Below, in pieces: positions 32,487-41,828 of a DNA stretch of 64,000 nt. The notes below the pieces were generated by a model that was not told where the DNA came from, searched no databases, and was given only the letters and a program-made list of their open reading frames with translations. The stretch comes from Tranquillimonas rosea (lineage in GTDB: Bacteria; Pseudomonadota; Alphaproteobacteria; Rhodobacterales; Rhodobacteraceae): NCBI RefSeq assembly GCF_900111315.1, contig NZ_FOGU01000009.1, forward strand, positions 1-64,000, written 5' to 3'. Made by a program: the position numbers and the translations under genes. Position 1 is the stretch's first letter; every line of letters begins with the position of its first letter.

Positions 32487-33731
32487 TCATCCTTTCACGG
32501 ATCCGGCCGTCAGGCCCTTTGTCATGAAGCGTTCGAGGCCCAGGAACAGGACCATGATGGGCACCGTGGCGATCACCGAGCCGGCCATCAGGTGCTGCCG
32601 CGGGATCTCGGACGAGTTCAGCATCGCCACTCCGCGCGTGAGCGTGAATTTCGAGGGATCGTCGAGCAGCATGAACGCCAGCAGGAACTCGTTCCACGCG
32701 ATCATGAAGACGTAGAGCGACACGCTCGCCAGCGCCGGCAGCGACAGGGGCAGCGTGATCTTCCAGATCACCCGCAGGCGCGACAGGCCGTCCATCAGGC
32801 CGGCCTCTTCGATTTCGGCGGGCAGGCCGCGGAAATAGCCCTGCAGCATGTAGAGCGCCACGGGAATGGTCGTGACCGGATAGATCAGGACCAGCCCGAA
32901 GACCGAGTTCCGCAGCCCGATCATCGAGTAGGCGATGTAGATCGGCAGCGCGAGCACGATCATCGGCACCATGTAGATCAGCAGGATCGAGCGCGAGAAC
33001 ATCGCCGCACCCCGGAACCTCAGCCGCGCCACGGCATAGGCGCCGGGGATCGAGAAGATCAGCGTCAGGAGCACCGTCAGGAGCGAGACGTAGAAGCTGG
33101 TCCAGAGATAGGAGCCGAAGTTGAACGTGGTCATCAGCTCGACGTAGCTGTCGAACAGGTGCCAGCCCTGCGAGAGGTCGAGCGAGAAGTCGAGTGGGTT
33201 CTGCACCAGCTGCTGCTGGTTCTTCAGGCTCGTCATCAGCATGACGTAGAAGGGCACCGCGACGATGAACGTGAAGAACAGGTAGCCGAAGCCGGTGAGG
33301 AAGCGGATCACCGCATCCTCGAACTCGTGCCGGGTCAGGCGGGCCAGCGGCAGGCCGTGCAGCATCTTCGCCAGCCCCAGCCCGGTGCCGATCCCGGTGG
33401 CGAAGACGGCCACCCAGAACGCCCAGCCCGGCGCCTGCCCCGTCGCGACGGGGCCGATCCCGACCAGCATCGTGACCGCCATCACCACGACGGAAACGCC
33501 GACCAGCGGCCAGCGCGTCAGGCGCAGCGCCGCAAGCCCCAGCGCCACGCCGAGGATCAGCGAGGCCAGCCCCGAGGGGCGGAACGCGCCGCCTGACAGG
33601 AACGAGGCGGCGACCGCGGCGGTGGTCGCCACGACGAAGAGCCACAGCACCCCGATGATTGGTCCGGTGAGGGCGCCGTAATGCAGGAACGCGGCCCAGC
33701 CCGCGCTGCGGGATCCGTGGGGGCGGCTCAT
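32487..33731 (-). CDS. Sugar ABC permease, MalG type with N-terminal four-helix extension
   Basis: 414 aa from ATG 33731, which overlaps the MalF stop as ATGA. Standard MalG proteins have ~280 aa. Here residues 20-122 add about four hydrophobic segments (e.g. LTGPIIGVLWLFVVATTAAV and VVVMAVTMLVGIGPV), then the usual six helices begin near 147 with FGYLFFTFIVAVPFYVML. The EAA loop is EIEEAGLMDGLSRLRVIWKI, followed by LPLSLPAL. The C-terminus TAGSVKG is typical. The extension keeps the same frame and codon use, so it is not a sequencing artefact. Confidence 0.9.
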   Translation of the reverse strand: MSRPHGSRSAGWAAFLHYGALTGPIIGVLWLFVVATTAAVAASFLSGGAFRPSGLASLILGVALGLAALRLTRWPLVGVSVVVMAVTMLVGIGPVATGQAPGWAFWVAVFATGIGTGLGLAKMLHGLPLARLTRHEFEDAVIRFLTGFGYLFFTFIVAVPFYVMLMTSLKNQQQLVQNPLDFSLDLSQGWHLFDSYVELMTTFNFGSYLWTSFYVSLLTVLLTLIFSIPGAYAVARLRFRGAAMFSRSILLIYMVPMIVLALPIYIAYSMIGLRNSVFGLVLIYPVTTIPVALYMLQGYFRGLPAEIEEAGLMDGLSRLRVIWKITLPLSLPALASVSLYVFMIAWNEFLLAFMLLDDPSKFTLTRGVAMLNSSEIPRQHLMAGSVIATVPIMVLFLGLERFMTKGLTAGSVKG

Positions 33732-34966
33732 AGTCCTTCCTCCCGGCTGACGAACTTGAAGAAGAAGATCGAGAACACCAGCAGGCAGGCGAAGATCACC
33801 ACCGCCACCGCCGCCCCGGCGCCGATGTTCGACACCGCGAAGGCCTGCTCGTAGACGTTCACGGTCAGCGTGCGCGTGCCCGCGTTGCCGCCGGTGAGCA
33901 GGAAGATGTCGTCGAACTTGTTGAAGGTCCAGATGAACCGCAGCAGGAACAGGACCGACAGGATGCCCAGAAGCTGCGGCACCGAGAGGAACCAGAATTT
34001 CTGGAACGGCGAGGCGCCGTCCATGTCCGCGGCCTCGTACATGTCGTCGTCGATCGACTGCATCCGCGCGAGGATGAACAGGAACGACAGCGGGAAGTAG
34101 CGCCACATCTCGAACACGGTGACCATGATCAGCGCCAGCGGCCGATCGCCGAAGAAATTGATCGCGTTCTCCGTTACCCCCATCCGCAGCAGCAGCGCGT
34201 TGGCCGAGCCCGAGAACGGGTCGAACAGGATCACCCAGGTGAAGGCCATCGCGATCACCGGCGCCACGTAGGGAAAAAGGTAGAGCCCGCGCAGCACGCC
34301 CTGGCCCCGGAACGAGCGGTTCAGCAGCATCGCGGCGAACAGGCCTATGGCCAGCGCACCGACCGTGCCGAAGAAGGCGTAGAACAACGTCACGCCCAGC
34401 ACTCGCCAGAATTCGCCCCCGTCGAAGATCCGGGCGAAATTGGCGGTCGTGAACTCGGCATTGGTCAGGATGTTGTCGGCGCTGCCCGAGATCTGCGGCG
34501 TGCTTGCCTCGGCCATGTCGCCCAGGGCGTCCGGGTCGGCGTCGCCGTCGAGCGCGACGAAAAGCTCGACCTCGTCCCGGCCGCCGCCGTCGAGGTCACC
34601 GAGATCGCAGAAGATCGCGGTGCCGTTTATTTCGCAGCGCGAATCCGCCTCGCGGATCGTCAGGCCCTCGGGAAGTGTGTCGCGCAGGGTCACGTCGCCG
34701 ATCGGTTCCGAGCGGGACGAGTTGCGGACGCGGTATTGCAGCCGCAGGTCCTCGGCCTCGCCGCGCAGGTTCTCGCGGGCCACCGGCGCGGGCGGGCGAA
34801 GGTCGGCCAGTCCGATCGGCTTGACGCTGATCCAGGCGATCGACAGCAGCGGGACGATCACCACCGCCGAGACGATGGCGAGAGTGGGCAGAAGCAGGCC
34901 CCAGGCAAGGCGCGCCTCGCGCTTGGCGAGCGGCCCGCGTCCTTTCGGCGGAACGGCGTCCGGCAT
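33728..34966 (-). CDS. Sugar ABC permease, MalF type with periplasmic DUF11-like insertion
   Basis: 412 aa from ATG 34966 after GGGAGA. After helix 1 (residues ~21-45) come about 105 residues (60-165) predicted outside the membrane: LRLQYRVRNSSRSEPIGDVT, LRDTLPEGLTI, CEINGTAIFCDLGDLDGGGR. This is the pattern of a DUF11/conserved-repeat beta-sandwich, with a possible Cys111-Cys120 disulfide. The usual five further helices and the EAA loop (MYEAADMDGASPFQKFWFLS) follow. The domain probably contacts the binding protein. Such an insertion is unusual for this permease family. Confidence 0.9.
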   Translation of the reverse strand: MPDAVPPKGRGPLAKREARLAWGLLLPTLAIVSAVVIVPLLSIAWISVKPIGLADLRPPAPVARENLRGEAEDLRLQYRVRNSSRSEPIGDVTLRDTLPEGLTIREADSRCEINGTAIFCDLGDLDGGGRDEVELFVALDGDADPDALGDMAEASTPQISGSADNILTNAEFTTANFARIFDGGEFWRVLGVTLFYAFFGTVGALAIGLFAAMLLNRSFRGQGVLRGLYLFPYVAPVIAMAFTWVILFDPFSGSANALLLRMGVTENAINFFGDRPLALIMVTVFEMWRYFPLSFLFILARMQSIDDDMYEAADMDGASPFQKFWFLSVPQLLGILSVLFLLRFIWTFNKFDDIFLLTGGNAGTRTLTVNVYEQAFAVSNIGAGAAVAVVIFACLLVFSIFFFKFVSREEGL

Positions 34967-34990
34967 CGTGCGGTCTCCCTGCGGGTGGGG

Positions 34991-35012
34991 CGGGGGCGGC
35001 GGACCGCCCCCG
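34991..35012. other. Perfect 9-bp stem-loop between binding-protein and permease genes
   Basis: CGGGGGCGG pairs exactly with CCGCCCCCG around CGGA. It lies 8 nt after the binding-protein stop and 25 nt before the MalF start. Its placement matches the hairpin at 8348-8379 in the arabinose operon. Confidence 0.6.
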
Positions 35013-35019
35013 CGGGCTG

Positions 35020-36366
35020 TCATTCCAGCGCGGACAGTTCGTCGTTCATCTCCTGGACGGCAGTGGCGGCGTCGATTCCGCCGTCGATGTACTGCCGCAC
35101 GACCCGGTTGATGACTTGGCTGTTGACGATCTTGGACGCGAGCGCGAGCTGGCCGTCCGCCGCGCCCCAGCGCTGCGCCACGTCGAGACCCGAGACGATC
35201 TCGTCGACCATTTCGGGATCATACAGCTCGGACAGCGGCGCCTTGCGGTCGACGCCCACCGGCAGCTGGGACCATGCCTCGATATACTGCTCGGGCGCGT
35301 CGCCGGTGCCGCGGCGGACCGGGAACTTGCCCTCGGGCGCGATGGCCAGCGTGTCGGTATAGCCCTCGGACATCGAGTATTCGACGAATTGCTGCGCCTC
35401 GTCGATGTCGGCGTCGACGGTGATGCCGAAATACCGGATGTCGGCCCAGGCCGCGCCATCGGGGTTCGACGGGCCGGCGAAGTTCGTCACGATTCCGGTC
35501 TTCGAGGCAAGCTCGGGCGAGGTGGGGTCGTCGTTGATCGTCGGCGGCGCGCTGTCCCGCAGGCCGGCGAGCTCGTCGAGGATGAACGGCGACCAGATGA
35601 TCATCGCGGCCTCGCCCGAGAAGTAGAGCGTGCGCGACTGGTCCCAGTAAAGCTCTCCCGGCGGCGAGGCCTCGGCGATCGTCTTGTAGAAGTCGAGCAC
35701 CTCGGTCGTCCTGGCCTCGTCGAAGCCGGTGAAGCCGTCCGGTCCAACGGGCGAGGCGCCGTTGGCGAGGAACACGTGTTCGAGCACCTGGCTCATGAAG
35801 TTCTCGTCGACCTTGGTGGCGGCGACGAAGCCGAACATCTCGGGCGGGTTGTGCAATACCTCGATCGCGGCCTCGACGTTGGCATAGGTGGTCGGCGGCT
35901 CGAGCCCCTGCTCTTCGAACAGGTCCTTGCGGTAGAGGATCATCTGGGTCCAGCCGTCCACCGGCACCGAGGCCCAGCCTTCGTCGGTCTGCGCGAAGTC
36001 CAGCACGCCCGAGGCGAATGTATCGGGGCCGAGATCCTCGATCACGGTGGTCGCCGCCTCGACGTCGAGGATGCCGGCGTCGACCCAGGGCAGGGCGTAT
36101 TGCAGTGTGTGGTAGATCACGTCGGGCAGGTCGCCCGCGGCGAAGGCCGCCGTGGCGCGGGTGCCCAGATCGCTCTCGGTCACCGGGATCACTTCGACCG
36201 CGATGCCCGTCTCTTCCTCAAAGTTCGAGGCCAACTGTTCCTGCTGGGCCAGCCGCTCGGGCTGTTCCTCGGTCGTCCAGAAGCGGATGTCGGCCGTCGC
36301 CGGACCTGCCAGCAGCGCGGTCACGGCGGCACCCGCCATCAGCCGCGAGAGGTGTCGTTGAGTCAT
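35020..36366 (-). CDS. Extracellular solute-binding protein, family 1
   Basis: A 448-aa periplasmic binding protein with signal peptide ending LLAGPATA-DIRFW. The first strand is IRFWTTEEQPERLAQQEQL, followed by VEVIPVTESDLGTRATAAFA and LPDVIYHTLQYALPWVD. It overlaps the LacI stop codon as ATGA. In context the ligand should be the substrate of the MGH1-like hydrolase, i.e. glucosylglycerate or a related glycoside. Confidence 0.92.
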   Translation of the reverse strand: MTQRHLSRLMAGAAVTALLAGPATADIRFWTTEEQPERLAQQEQLASNFEEETGIAVEVIPVTESDLGTRATAAFAAGDLPDVIYHTLQYALPWVDAGILDVEAATTVIEDLGPDTFASGVLDFAQTDEGWASVPVDGWTQMILYRKDLFEEQGLEPPTTYANVEAAIEVLHNPPEMFGFVAATKVDENFMSQVLEHVFLANGASPVGPDGFTGFDEARTTEVLDFYKTIAEASPPGELYWDQSRTLYFSGEAAMIIWSPFILDELAGLRDSAPPTINDDPTSPELASKTGIVTNFAGPSNPDGAAWADIRYFGITVDADIDEAQQFVEYSMSEGYTDTLAIAPEGKFPVRRGTGDAPEQYIEAWSQLPVGVDRKAPLSELYDPEMVDEIVSGLDVAQRWGAADGQLALASKIVNSQVINRVVRQYIDGGIDAATAVQEMNDELSALE

Positions 36367-37460
36367 TGTCGGTTCTCCCTGTGGTTATCGGAAACAAGCG
36401 GTCCGTGGGTGCCACCTTGCCGGAACACCGCTGGCGCGGTCTCCCGAAGCTCCTCCGGCGGCGTGCCGCGGACCCGGTCGATCAAGAGCGCCGTCAGGCG
36501 CGTGCCGGCGGCCAGCTGGTCGACCTCGAACGTGGTGAGCGGCGGCTCCATCCCGGCGCCCTCGGGGCTGCCGTCATAGCCGGTGATCGAGATCGTGCGC
36601 CCCGGGACCAGCCCCCGCTCGCGGGCGGCGCGCAGCGCGCCCACGGCCAGGAGGTCGGTCGCGCAGACCAGCGCCGTCGGCGCGTCGGCCATGTCCAGAA
36701 TGCGGCCGGCGGCGCCGCGGCCGTGCTCGGTCGTGGTGCAACCGGTCACCGTCATGCCGGACGCCGGCGGCAGTCCCGCCTCGGTCAGCCCGGTCTCGAA
36801 CCCGGTGGCGCGGAGATGGGCGTAGGTAAAGGCCGTGTCGCCGCCGACGAAGCCGATCCGGCGGTGTCCCGCGCCGGCCAGCCGCAGCACGGCCTCGCGC
36901 ATCGCGTCCTCGCTCGAGATGTCGAACCAGGCGCAGCCCTCGGGGTTGCCGGTGCGGCCGAACAGGACGAAGGGCACGTTCGCCTCGCGCAAAAGCGCGA
37001 TCCTCGGATCGACCAGCCGGGTGCGCGGCAGGATGAAGCCGTCGGCCTTCCGCTCATCGATCAGCCGGCGATAGGTCTCCAGCCCCTCGGCCTCGCTGTC
37101 CGCGGTGGCGACGGTCAGGGTCCAGCCCTCGACGCTGGCGCCCTGGGTGATTCCCTTGAGGAAGTCGGCGAGGAATGGCTTCTGCGCGTCGTGCTGTTCG
37201 AGTTGCAGCACCAGTCCCGCGGCCCGCACGCGGCCGGTGCGGATCGCCTGCGCGTGGGCGAGGGGGGAATACCCCATGCGCCGCGCCGCCGCCACGACAC
37301 GCTGCCGCGTCGAGGGGCTGATGTCGGGGTATCCGTTCAGCGCGCGGGAGACCGTGCCCTTGGTCACGCCCAGGGCTTCGGCAACATCCGCGATGGTCAC
37401 GCGCGCCGTCTTCGCAACGGCCCGTCGCCGGGCCGAAGTGTCTATGATGGTTCCTCCCAT
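36363..37460 (-). CDS. LacI-family transcriptional regulator of the glycoside operon
   Basis: 365 aa from ATG 37460. HTH at 22-41 (TIADVAEALGVTKGTVSRAL), hinge VRAAGLVLQLEQ and effector domain with CATDLLAVGALRAARERG and ITGYDGSPEGAGMEPPLTTF. The strongest Shine-Dalgarno (GGGAGGA, 37457-37451) lies just inside the ATG rather than before it, so the true start may differ. It is the first gene of the operon and would bind the perfect palindrome 17-32 bp upstream, giving autoregulation of all six genes. Confidence 0.9.
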   Translation of the reverse strand: MGGTIIDTSARRRAVAKTARVTIADVAEALGVTKGTVSRALNGYPDISPSTRQRVVAAARRMGYSPLAHAQAIRTGRVRAAGLVLQLEQHDAQKPFLADFLKGITQGASVEGWTLTVATADSEAEGLETYRRLIDERKADGFILPRTRLVDPRIALLREANVPFVLFGRTGNPEGCAWFDISSEDAMREAVLRLAGAGHRRIGFVGGDTAFTYAHLRATGFETGLTEAGLPPASGMTVTGCTTTEHGRGAAGRILDMADAPTALVCATDLLAVGALRAARERGLVPGRTISITGYDGSPEGAGMEPPLTTFEVDQLAAGTRLTALLIDRVRGTPPEELRETAPAVFRQGGTHGPLVSDNHRENRQ

Positions 37461-37476
37461 GGGGATAGCTTTGCCA

Positions 37477-37492
37477 CCGAAACCGGTTTCGG
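37477..37492. promoter_or_regulatory. LacI-type operator CCGAAACCGGTTTCGG
   Basis: A perfect 16-bp palindrome with the central CG typical of LacI/GalR-family sites. It lies in the 113-bp interval between the LacI gene and rnhB and would control the glycoside operon. TTGCC and GGCAA flank it, slightly extending the symmetry. Confidence 0.8.
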
Positions 37493-37573
37493 CAACACCA
37501 ACTTGCGATGGGGGCCTCCGATGCCGTGCGTGCCCCTTGCCCCCTTGGGCGAAACGCGATTGATCATGGCGCC

Positions 37574-38212
37574 ATGACACGCCTGATCGCCGATTTCGAA
37601 ACCGAAACCCGCCTGATCGCCTCTGGCACCCTGCGTATCGCCGGAATCGACGAGGTCGGCCGTGGCCCCCTTGCCGGGCCGGTAACGGCGGCGGCGGTGG
37701 TCCTGGACCCCGATTGCATCCCCGACGGGCTGGGCGACAGCAAGGCGATCACCGCGCTCGACCGCAGCCGGCTGTCGGTGCTGCTGTCGGACTGTGCCGA
37801 GGTCTCGGTCGCGCATGCCACCGTGGAAGAGATCGACGAGATCAACATCCTGCGCGCCTCGCACCTTGCGATGTGCCGTGCGCTGGACGGTCTGCCGCGC
37901 CGGGTGGCGCATGCGCTGGTCGACGGAAACCACGTCCCCGACGCCCTGTCCTGCCCCGGCGAGGCGGTGATCAAGGGGGACGGGCGGTGCGTGTCGATCG
38001 CCGCGGCGTCCATCGCGGCGAAAGTTTCGCGTGACGCGATCATGGTGGATTTGGCGCAACAGCATCCGGGCTATGGCTGGGAGCGCAACGCCGGATACCC
38101 GACAAAAGCGCATCTTCAGGCGCTCCGAGATTTCGGCGTTACCCCACACCATAGGCGGTCCTTCAAACCGGTGCACCAGATATTGTGCCAAGCGAATTCT
38201 TCCGAGGGATGA
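37574..38212 (+). CDS. rnhB: Ribonuclease HII
   Basis: 212 aa. RNase HII removes ribonucleotides and RNA primers from DNA. The active-site segments are IAGIDEVGRGPLAGPV with Asp26 and Glu27, LGDSKAIT, and ALVDGNHVPD with Asp117; GYGWERNAGYPTKAHLQAL and HHRRSFKPVHQIL complete the family pattern. Start ATG 37574 fits the family's N-terminus; no strong ribosome site is visible. It is followed by ccrM, a common alphaproteobacterial order. Confidence 0.94.
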   Translation: MTRLIADFETETRLIASGTLRIAGIDEVGRGPLAGPVTAAAVVLDPDCIPDGLGDSKAITALDRSRLSVLLSDCAEVSVAHATVEEIDEINILRASHLAMCRALDGLPRRVAHALVDGNHVPDALSCPGEAVIKGDGRCVSIAAASIAAKVSRDAIMVDLAQQHPGYGWERNAGYPTKAHLQALRDFGVTPHHRRSFKPVHQILCQANSSEG

Positions 38213-38226
38213 TGCCCAACCGTCTG

Positions 38227-39421
<1,195 letters not shown>

Positions 39422-39486
39422 GTTCACCGTCCGCCAGTGCCCGCTGCAACCGGCGTCCTCCGGGGGCGTCGCGCGGGCACGACTGT

Positions 39487-39527
39487 GCCCCGCCCCGGAT
39501 CTGCCCCGGCGGCGGGGCTCTTTTTTT
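39487..39527 (+). terminator. Rho-independent terminator after ccrM
   Basis: GCCCCGCC (39487-39494) pairs with GGCGGGGC (39511-39518), with additional pairing in the loop, followed by CTTTTTTT to 39527. Confidence 0.85.
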
Positions 39528-39615
39528 GCGACAAGGGGGAACGGTTACGTGGCGACGCAGGATTGGCCTGTGGAGAGGAACCGACAGTCGTTCCGAGCCG
39601 CCAAGGAGACAGACC

Positions 39616-40644
39616 ATGACAGACGCCACATCGATCGTCCTCGCCTCGCGCCCGAAGGGCACGCCGAGCCAGGACAACTTCCGGCAGGAGACGCACGCCT
39701 TGCCGGCGCCGGGTGACGGAGAGATCCTGGTGCGGGTGATCTGGCTGTCGCTGGATCCCTACATGCGCGGGCGCATGGACGATGCCAAATCCTATGCCGC
39801 GCCGGTCGAGCTGGACGCGGTGATGGAGGGCGGCGTCGTCGGCGAGGTGCTCGAATCGCGCGCCGAGGGCCTTGCGGTCGGCGACATCGTGACCGGCTCG
39901 CTCGGCTGGACGACGCATGCGGTGGCGCGGGCCGACGCGGTGCGCAAGATCGACGATCCGGTGGCGCCGCTGTCCACCTATCTCGGCGTGCTGGGCATGC
40001 CGGGCCTGACCGCCTGGGTCGGGCTCAACAAGGTGATCGAGATGCAGCAGGGCGAGACGGTGCTGATCTCGGCCGCGACGGGGGCCGTCGGCGGCCTGGC
40101 CGGACAACTGGCCAAGGCGAAGGGCCTTCGCGCGGTCGGCGTGGCCGGCGGCGCCGACAAGTGCGCCTTTGCCACCGACACGCTGGGCTATGACGCCTGC
40201 CTCGATCACCGGGCGACGGACGCCGCGACCCTGCGCGACCAGATCGGCAAGGCGGCGCCGGACGGCATCGACGGCTATTTCGAGAACGTGGGCGGCAAGA
40301 CGCTGGAGGCGGTGCTGCCGAACATGGCGATGAACGGGCGCATCGCGGTCTGTGGCATGATCGCCTGGTACAACGGCAAGGGCATCGACGAGGCGATGCC
40401 GCTGCCCGCGGTGTGGCGCACGATCCTGACCCAGCGCCTGCGCGTGCAGGGCTTCCTCGCGCCCGACCATTTCCACCGCTTCCCCGAGTTCATCGGCGAG
40501 GTGGGCCCGCTGGTGCGCGACGGCCGCATCGCCGTGCGCGAGGACGTGGCCGAGGGGCTGGACTCGGCGCCGGGCAAGTTCCTCGAGATGCTCGAGGGCG
40601 GCAACTTCGGCAAGACGCTGGTGTGGGTCGGCGACGACCCCTGA
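39616..40644 (+). CDS. NADP-dependent oxidoreductase, zinc-free MDR family (CurA/LTB4DH type)
   Basis: 342 aa from ATG 39616 after AAGGAG. It has WLSLDPYMRGRMDD, the family marker for prostaglandin/leukotriene-type reductases, and the NADPH site ISAATGAVGGLAGQLAKAKG, plus YFENVGGKTLEAVLPNM and GMIAWYNG. These enzymes reduce alpha,beta-unsaturated ketones or aldehydes. It ends one base from the stop of the converging AlkB-type gene. Confidence 0.92.
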   Translation: MTDATSIVLASRPKGTPSQDNFRQETHALPAPGDGEILVRVIWLSLDPYMRGRMDDAKSYAAPVELDAVMEGGVVGEVLESRAEGLAVGDIVTGSLGWTTHAVARADAVRKIDDPVAPLSTYLGVLGMPGLTAWVGLNKVIEMQQGETVLISAATGAVGGLAGQLAKAKGLRAVGVAGGADKCAFATDTLGYDACLDHRATDAATLRDQIGKAAPDGIDGYFENVGGKTLEAVLPNMAMNGRIAVCGMIAWYNGKGIDEAMPLPAVWRTILTQRLRVQGFLAPDHFHRFPEFIGEVGPLVRDGRIAVREDVAEGLDSAPGKFLEMLEGGNFGKTLVWVGDDP

Positions 40645-41790
40645 TCAGCGGGGCAGCGGATGGCGCGCCTTGTTGTAGGCGTGCCAGTCCGTGATCTCGG
40701 GATAGTATTGCCGCCGCCATGCGCGCACCCTGGGGTTCATCACCCGGCGCCAGAGCGGCGGCACCATCGCCGCCATCGTCATCACCGGATAGCCATAGGG
40801 CAGCTGCGGCGCCTCGTCCGGGTCGTAGGTCTGCAGCAGAGGAAAGCGGCGGTCGGGCTTGTAATGGTGGTCCGAATGGCGCTGCAGGTTGATCAGCAGC
40901 CAGTTCGACACCCGGTGGCAGGCGTTCCAGGAATGGCGCGGCTTGACGTGCTCGTACCGGCCGTCGCCCAGGTGCTTTCGCGTCAGCCCGTAGTGTTCGA
41001 TGTAGTTGACCAGCTCCAGCTGCCAGATCGCCACGACCGCCTGGAACAGCAGCAGCCCGACGCCCTGCCAGCCGCCGAGGATCAGGGCCAGCGCGATCAT
41101 CCCCGCCTGCAATGCCGTGTAGCGCCAGAACGGGTTGCTCCTGTGCCACCAGGGCAGGTTCTTCCGCGCCAGCATCGCCCCCTCGGCGCGGAAGGCCGAG
41201 ACGAGGCACTGGCGCAGGACGCGCGGGAAATAGCGGTGGAAGCCCTCGTTGTAGCGCGCCGTCACCGGGTCGCGCGGAGTACCGACATAGCGGTGGTGCA
41301 CCAGCAGGTGCTCGGAGCGGAAATGCGAGTAGAACACCATCGCCAACAGCAGGTCGCCCATCCACCGCTCGGTCCGGTTGCGCTGGTGCATCAGCTCGTG
41401 GCTGTAGTTGATGCCGATCGTGCCCGTGATGACGCCGACGCCGAAGAACAGCCCCAGTCGCTCGCCGCCGTCGAGATGGGCGGCGCGGGTGGAATAGGCG
41501 ATCAGCCCGAAGACCAGCAGGAATTGCAGCGGGAACCAGATGTTGGTGATCGCCCGATACCAGACCAGCTGGTCGTCCGGCGTGCCCGGATCGGCGTTCG
41601 ACGTGTCGAGCCCCGCGATCAGGTCGACCAGGCTGAACAGCCACCAGGTGCAGACCGGGATCAGGGCCAGCGTCCAGCCGCCCTGCATCGCCACGCCCAC
41701 CGCCAGGGGAAGGAGGCCGAGCGACAGCCAGAACGGCAGCGCGCGGGTGATCTTCGACAGGTCTGCGGCGGGGGCGGCGGCTTGGGACAT
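40645..41790 (-). CDS. alkB: AlkB-type alkane/fatty acyl hydroxylase
   Basis: A 381-aa membrane di-iron protein with the full histidine set: YSHELMHQRNRTE, SEHLLVHHRYVGTP and LQRHSDHHYKPD, plus NYIEHYGLTRK, which is specific to AlkB-like enzymes. Six or so helices. It inserts oxygen at terminal carbons of medium-chain alkanes. No rubredoxin or rubredoxin reductase gene is in the window, so electron partners must come from elsewhere. Other hydrocarbon or fatty-acid substrates are possible. Confidence 0.9.
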   Translation of the reverse strand: MSQAAAPAADLSKITRALPFWLSLGLLPLAVGVAMQGGWTLALIPVCTWWLFSLVDLIAGLDTSNADPGTPDDQLVWYRAITNIWFPLQFLLVFGLIAYSTRAAHLDGGERLGLFFGVGVITGTIGINYSHELMHQRNRTERWMGDLLLAMVFYSHFRSEHLLVHHRYVGTPRDPVTARYNEGFHRYFPRVLRQCLVSAFRAEGAMLARKNLPWWHRSNPFWRYTALQAGMIALALILGGWQGVGLLLFQAVVAIWQLELVNYIEHYGLTRKHLGDGRYEHVKPRHSWNACHRVSNWLLINLQRHSDHHYKPDRRFPLLQTYDPDEAPQLPYGYPVMTMAAMVPPLWRRVMNPRVRAWRRQYYPEITDWHAYNKARHPLPR

Positions 41791-41828
41791 GGGCGTACTC
41801 GTAAAGGCCTATGCCGTCATACTCCGCT

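Noticed and set aside
31237-33645. An 802-codon frame joining permease and hydrolase regions
   Set aside because: The last half is the true hydrolase; the first half is an out-of-frame reading of the MalG-type permease. The hydrolase has its own ribosome site at 32484.
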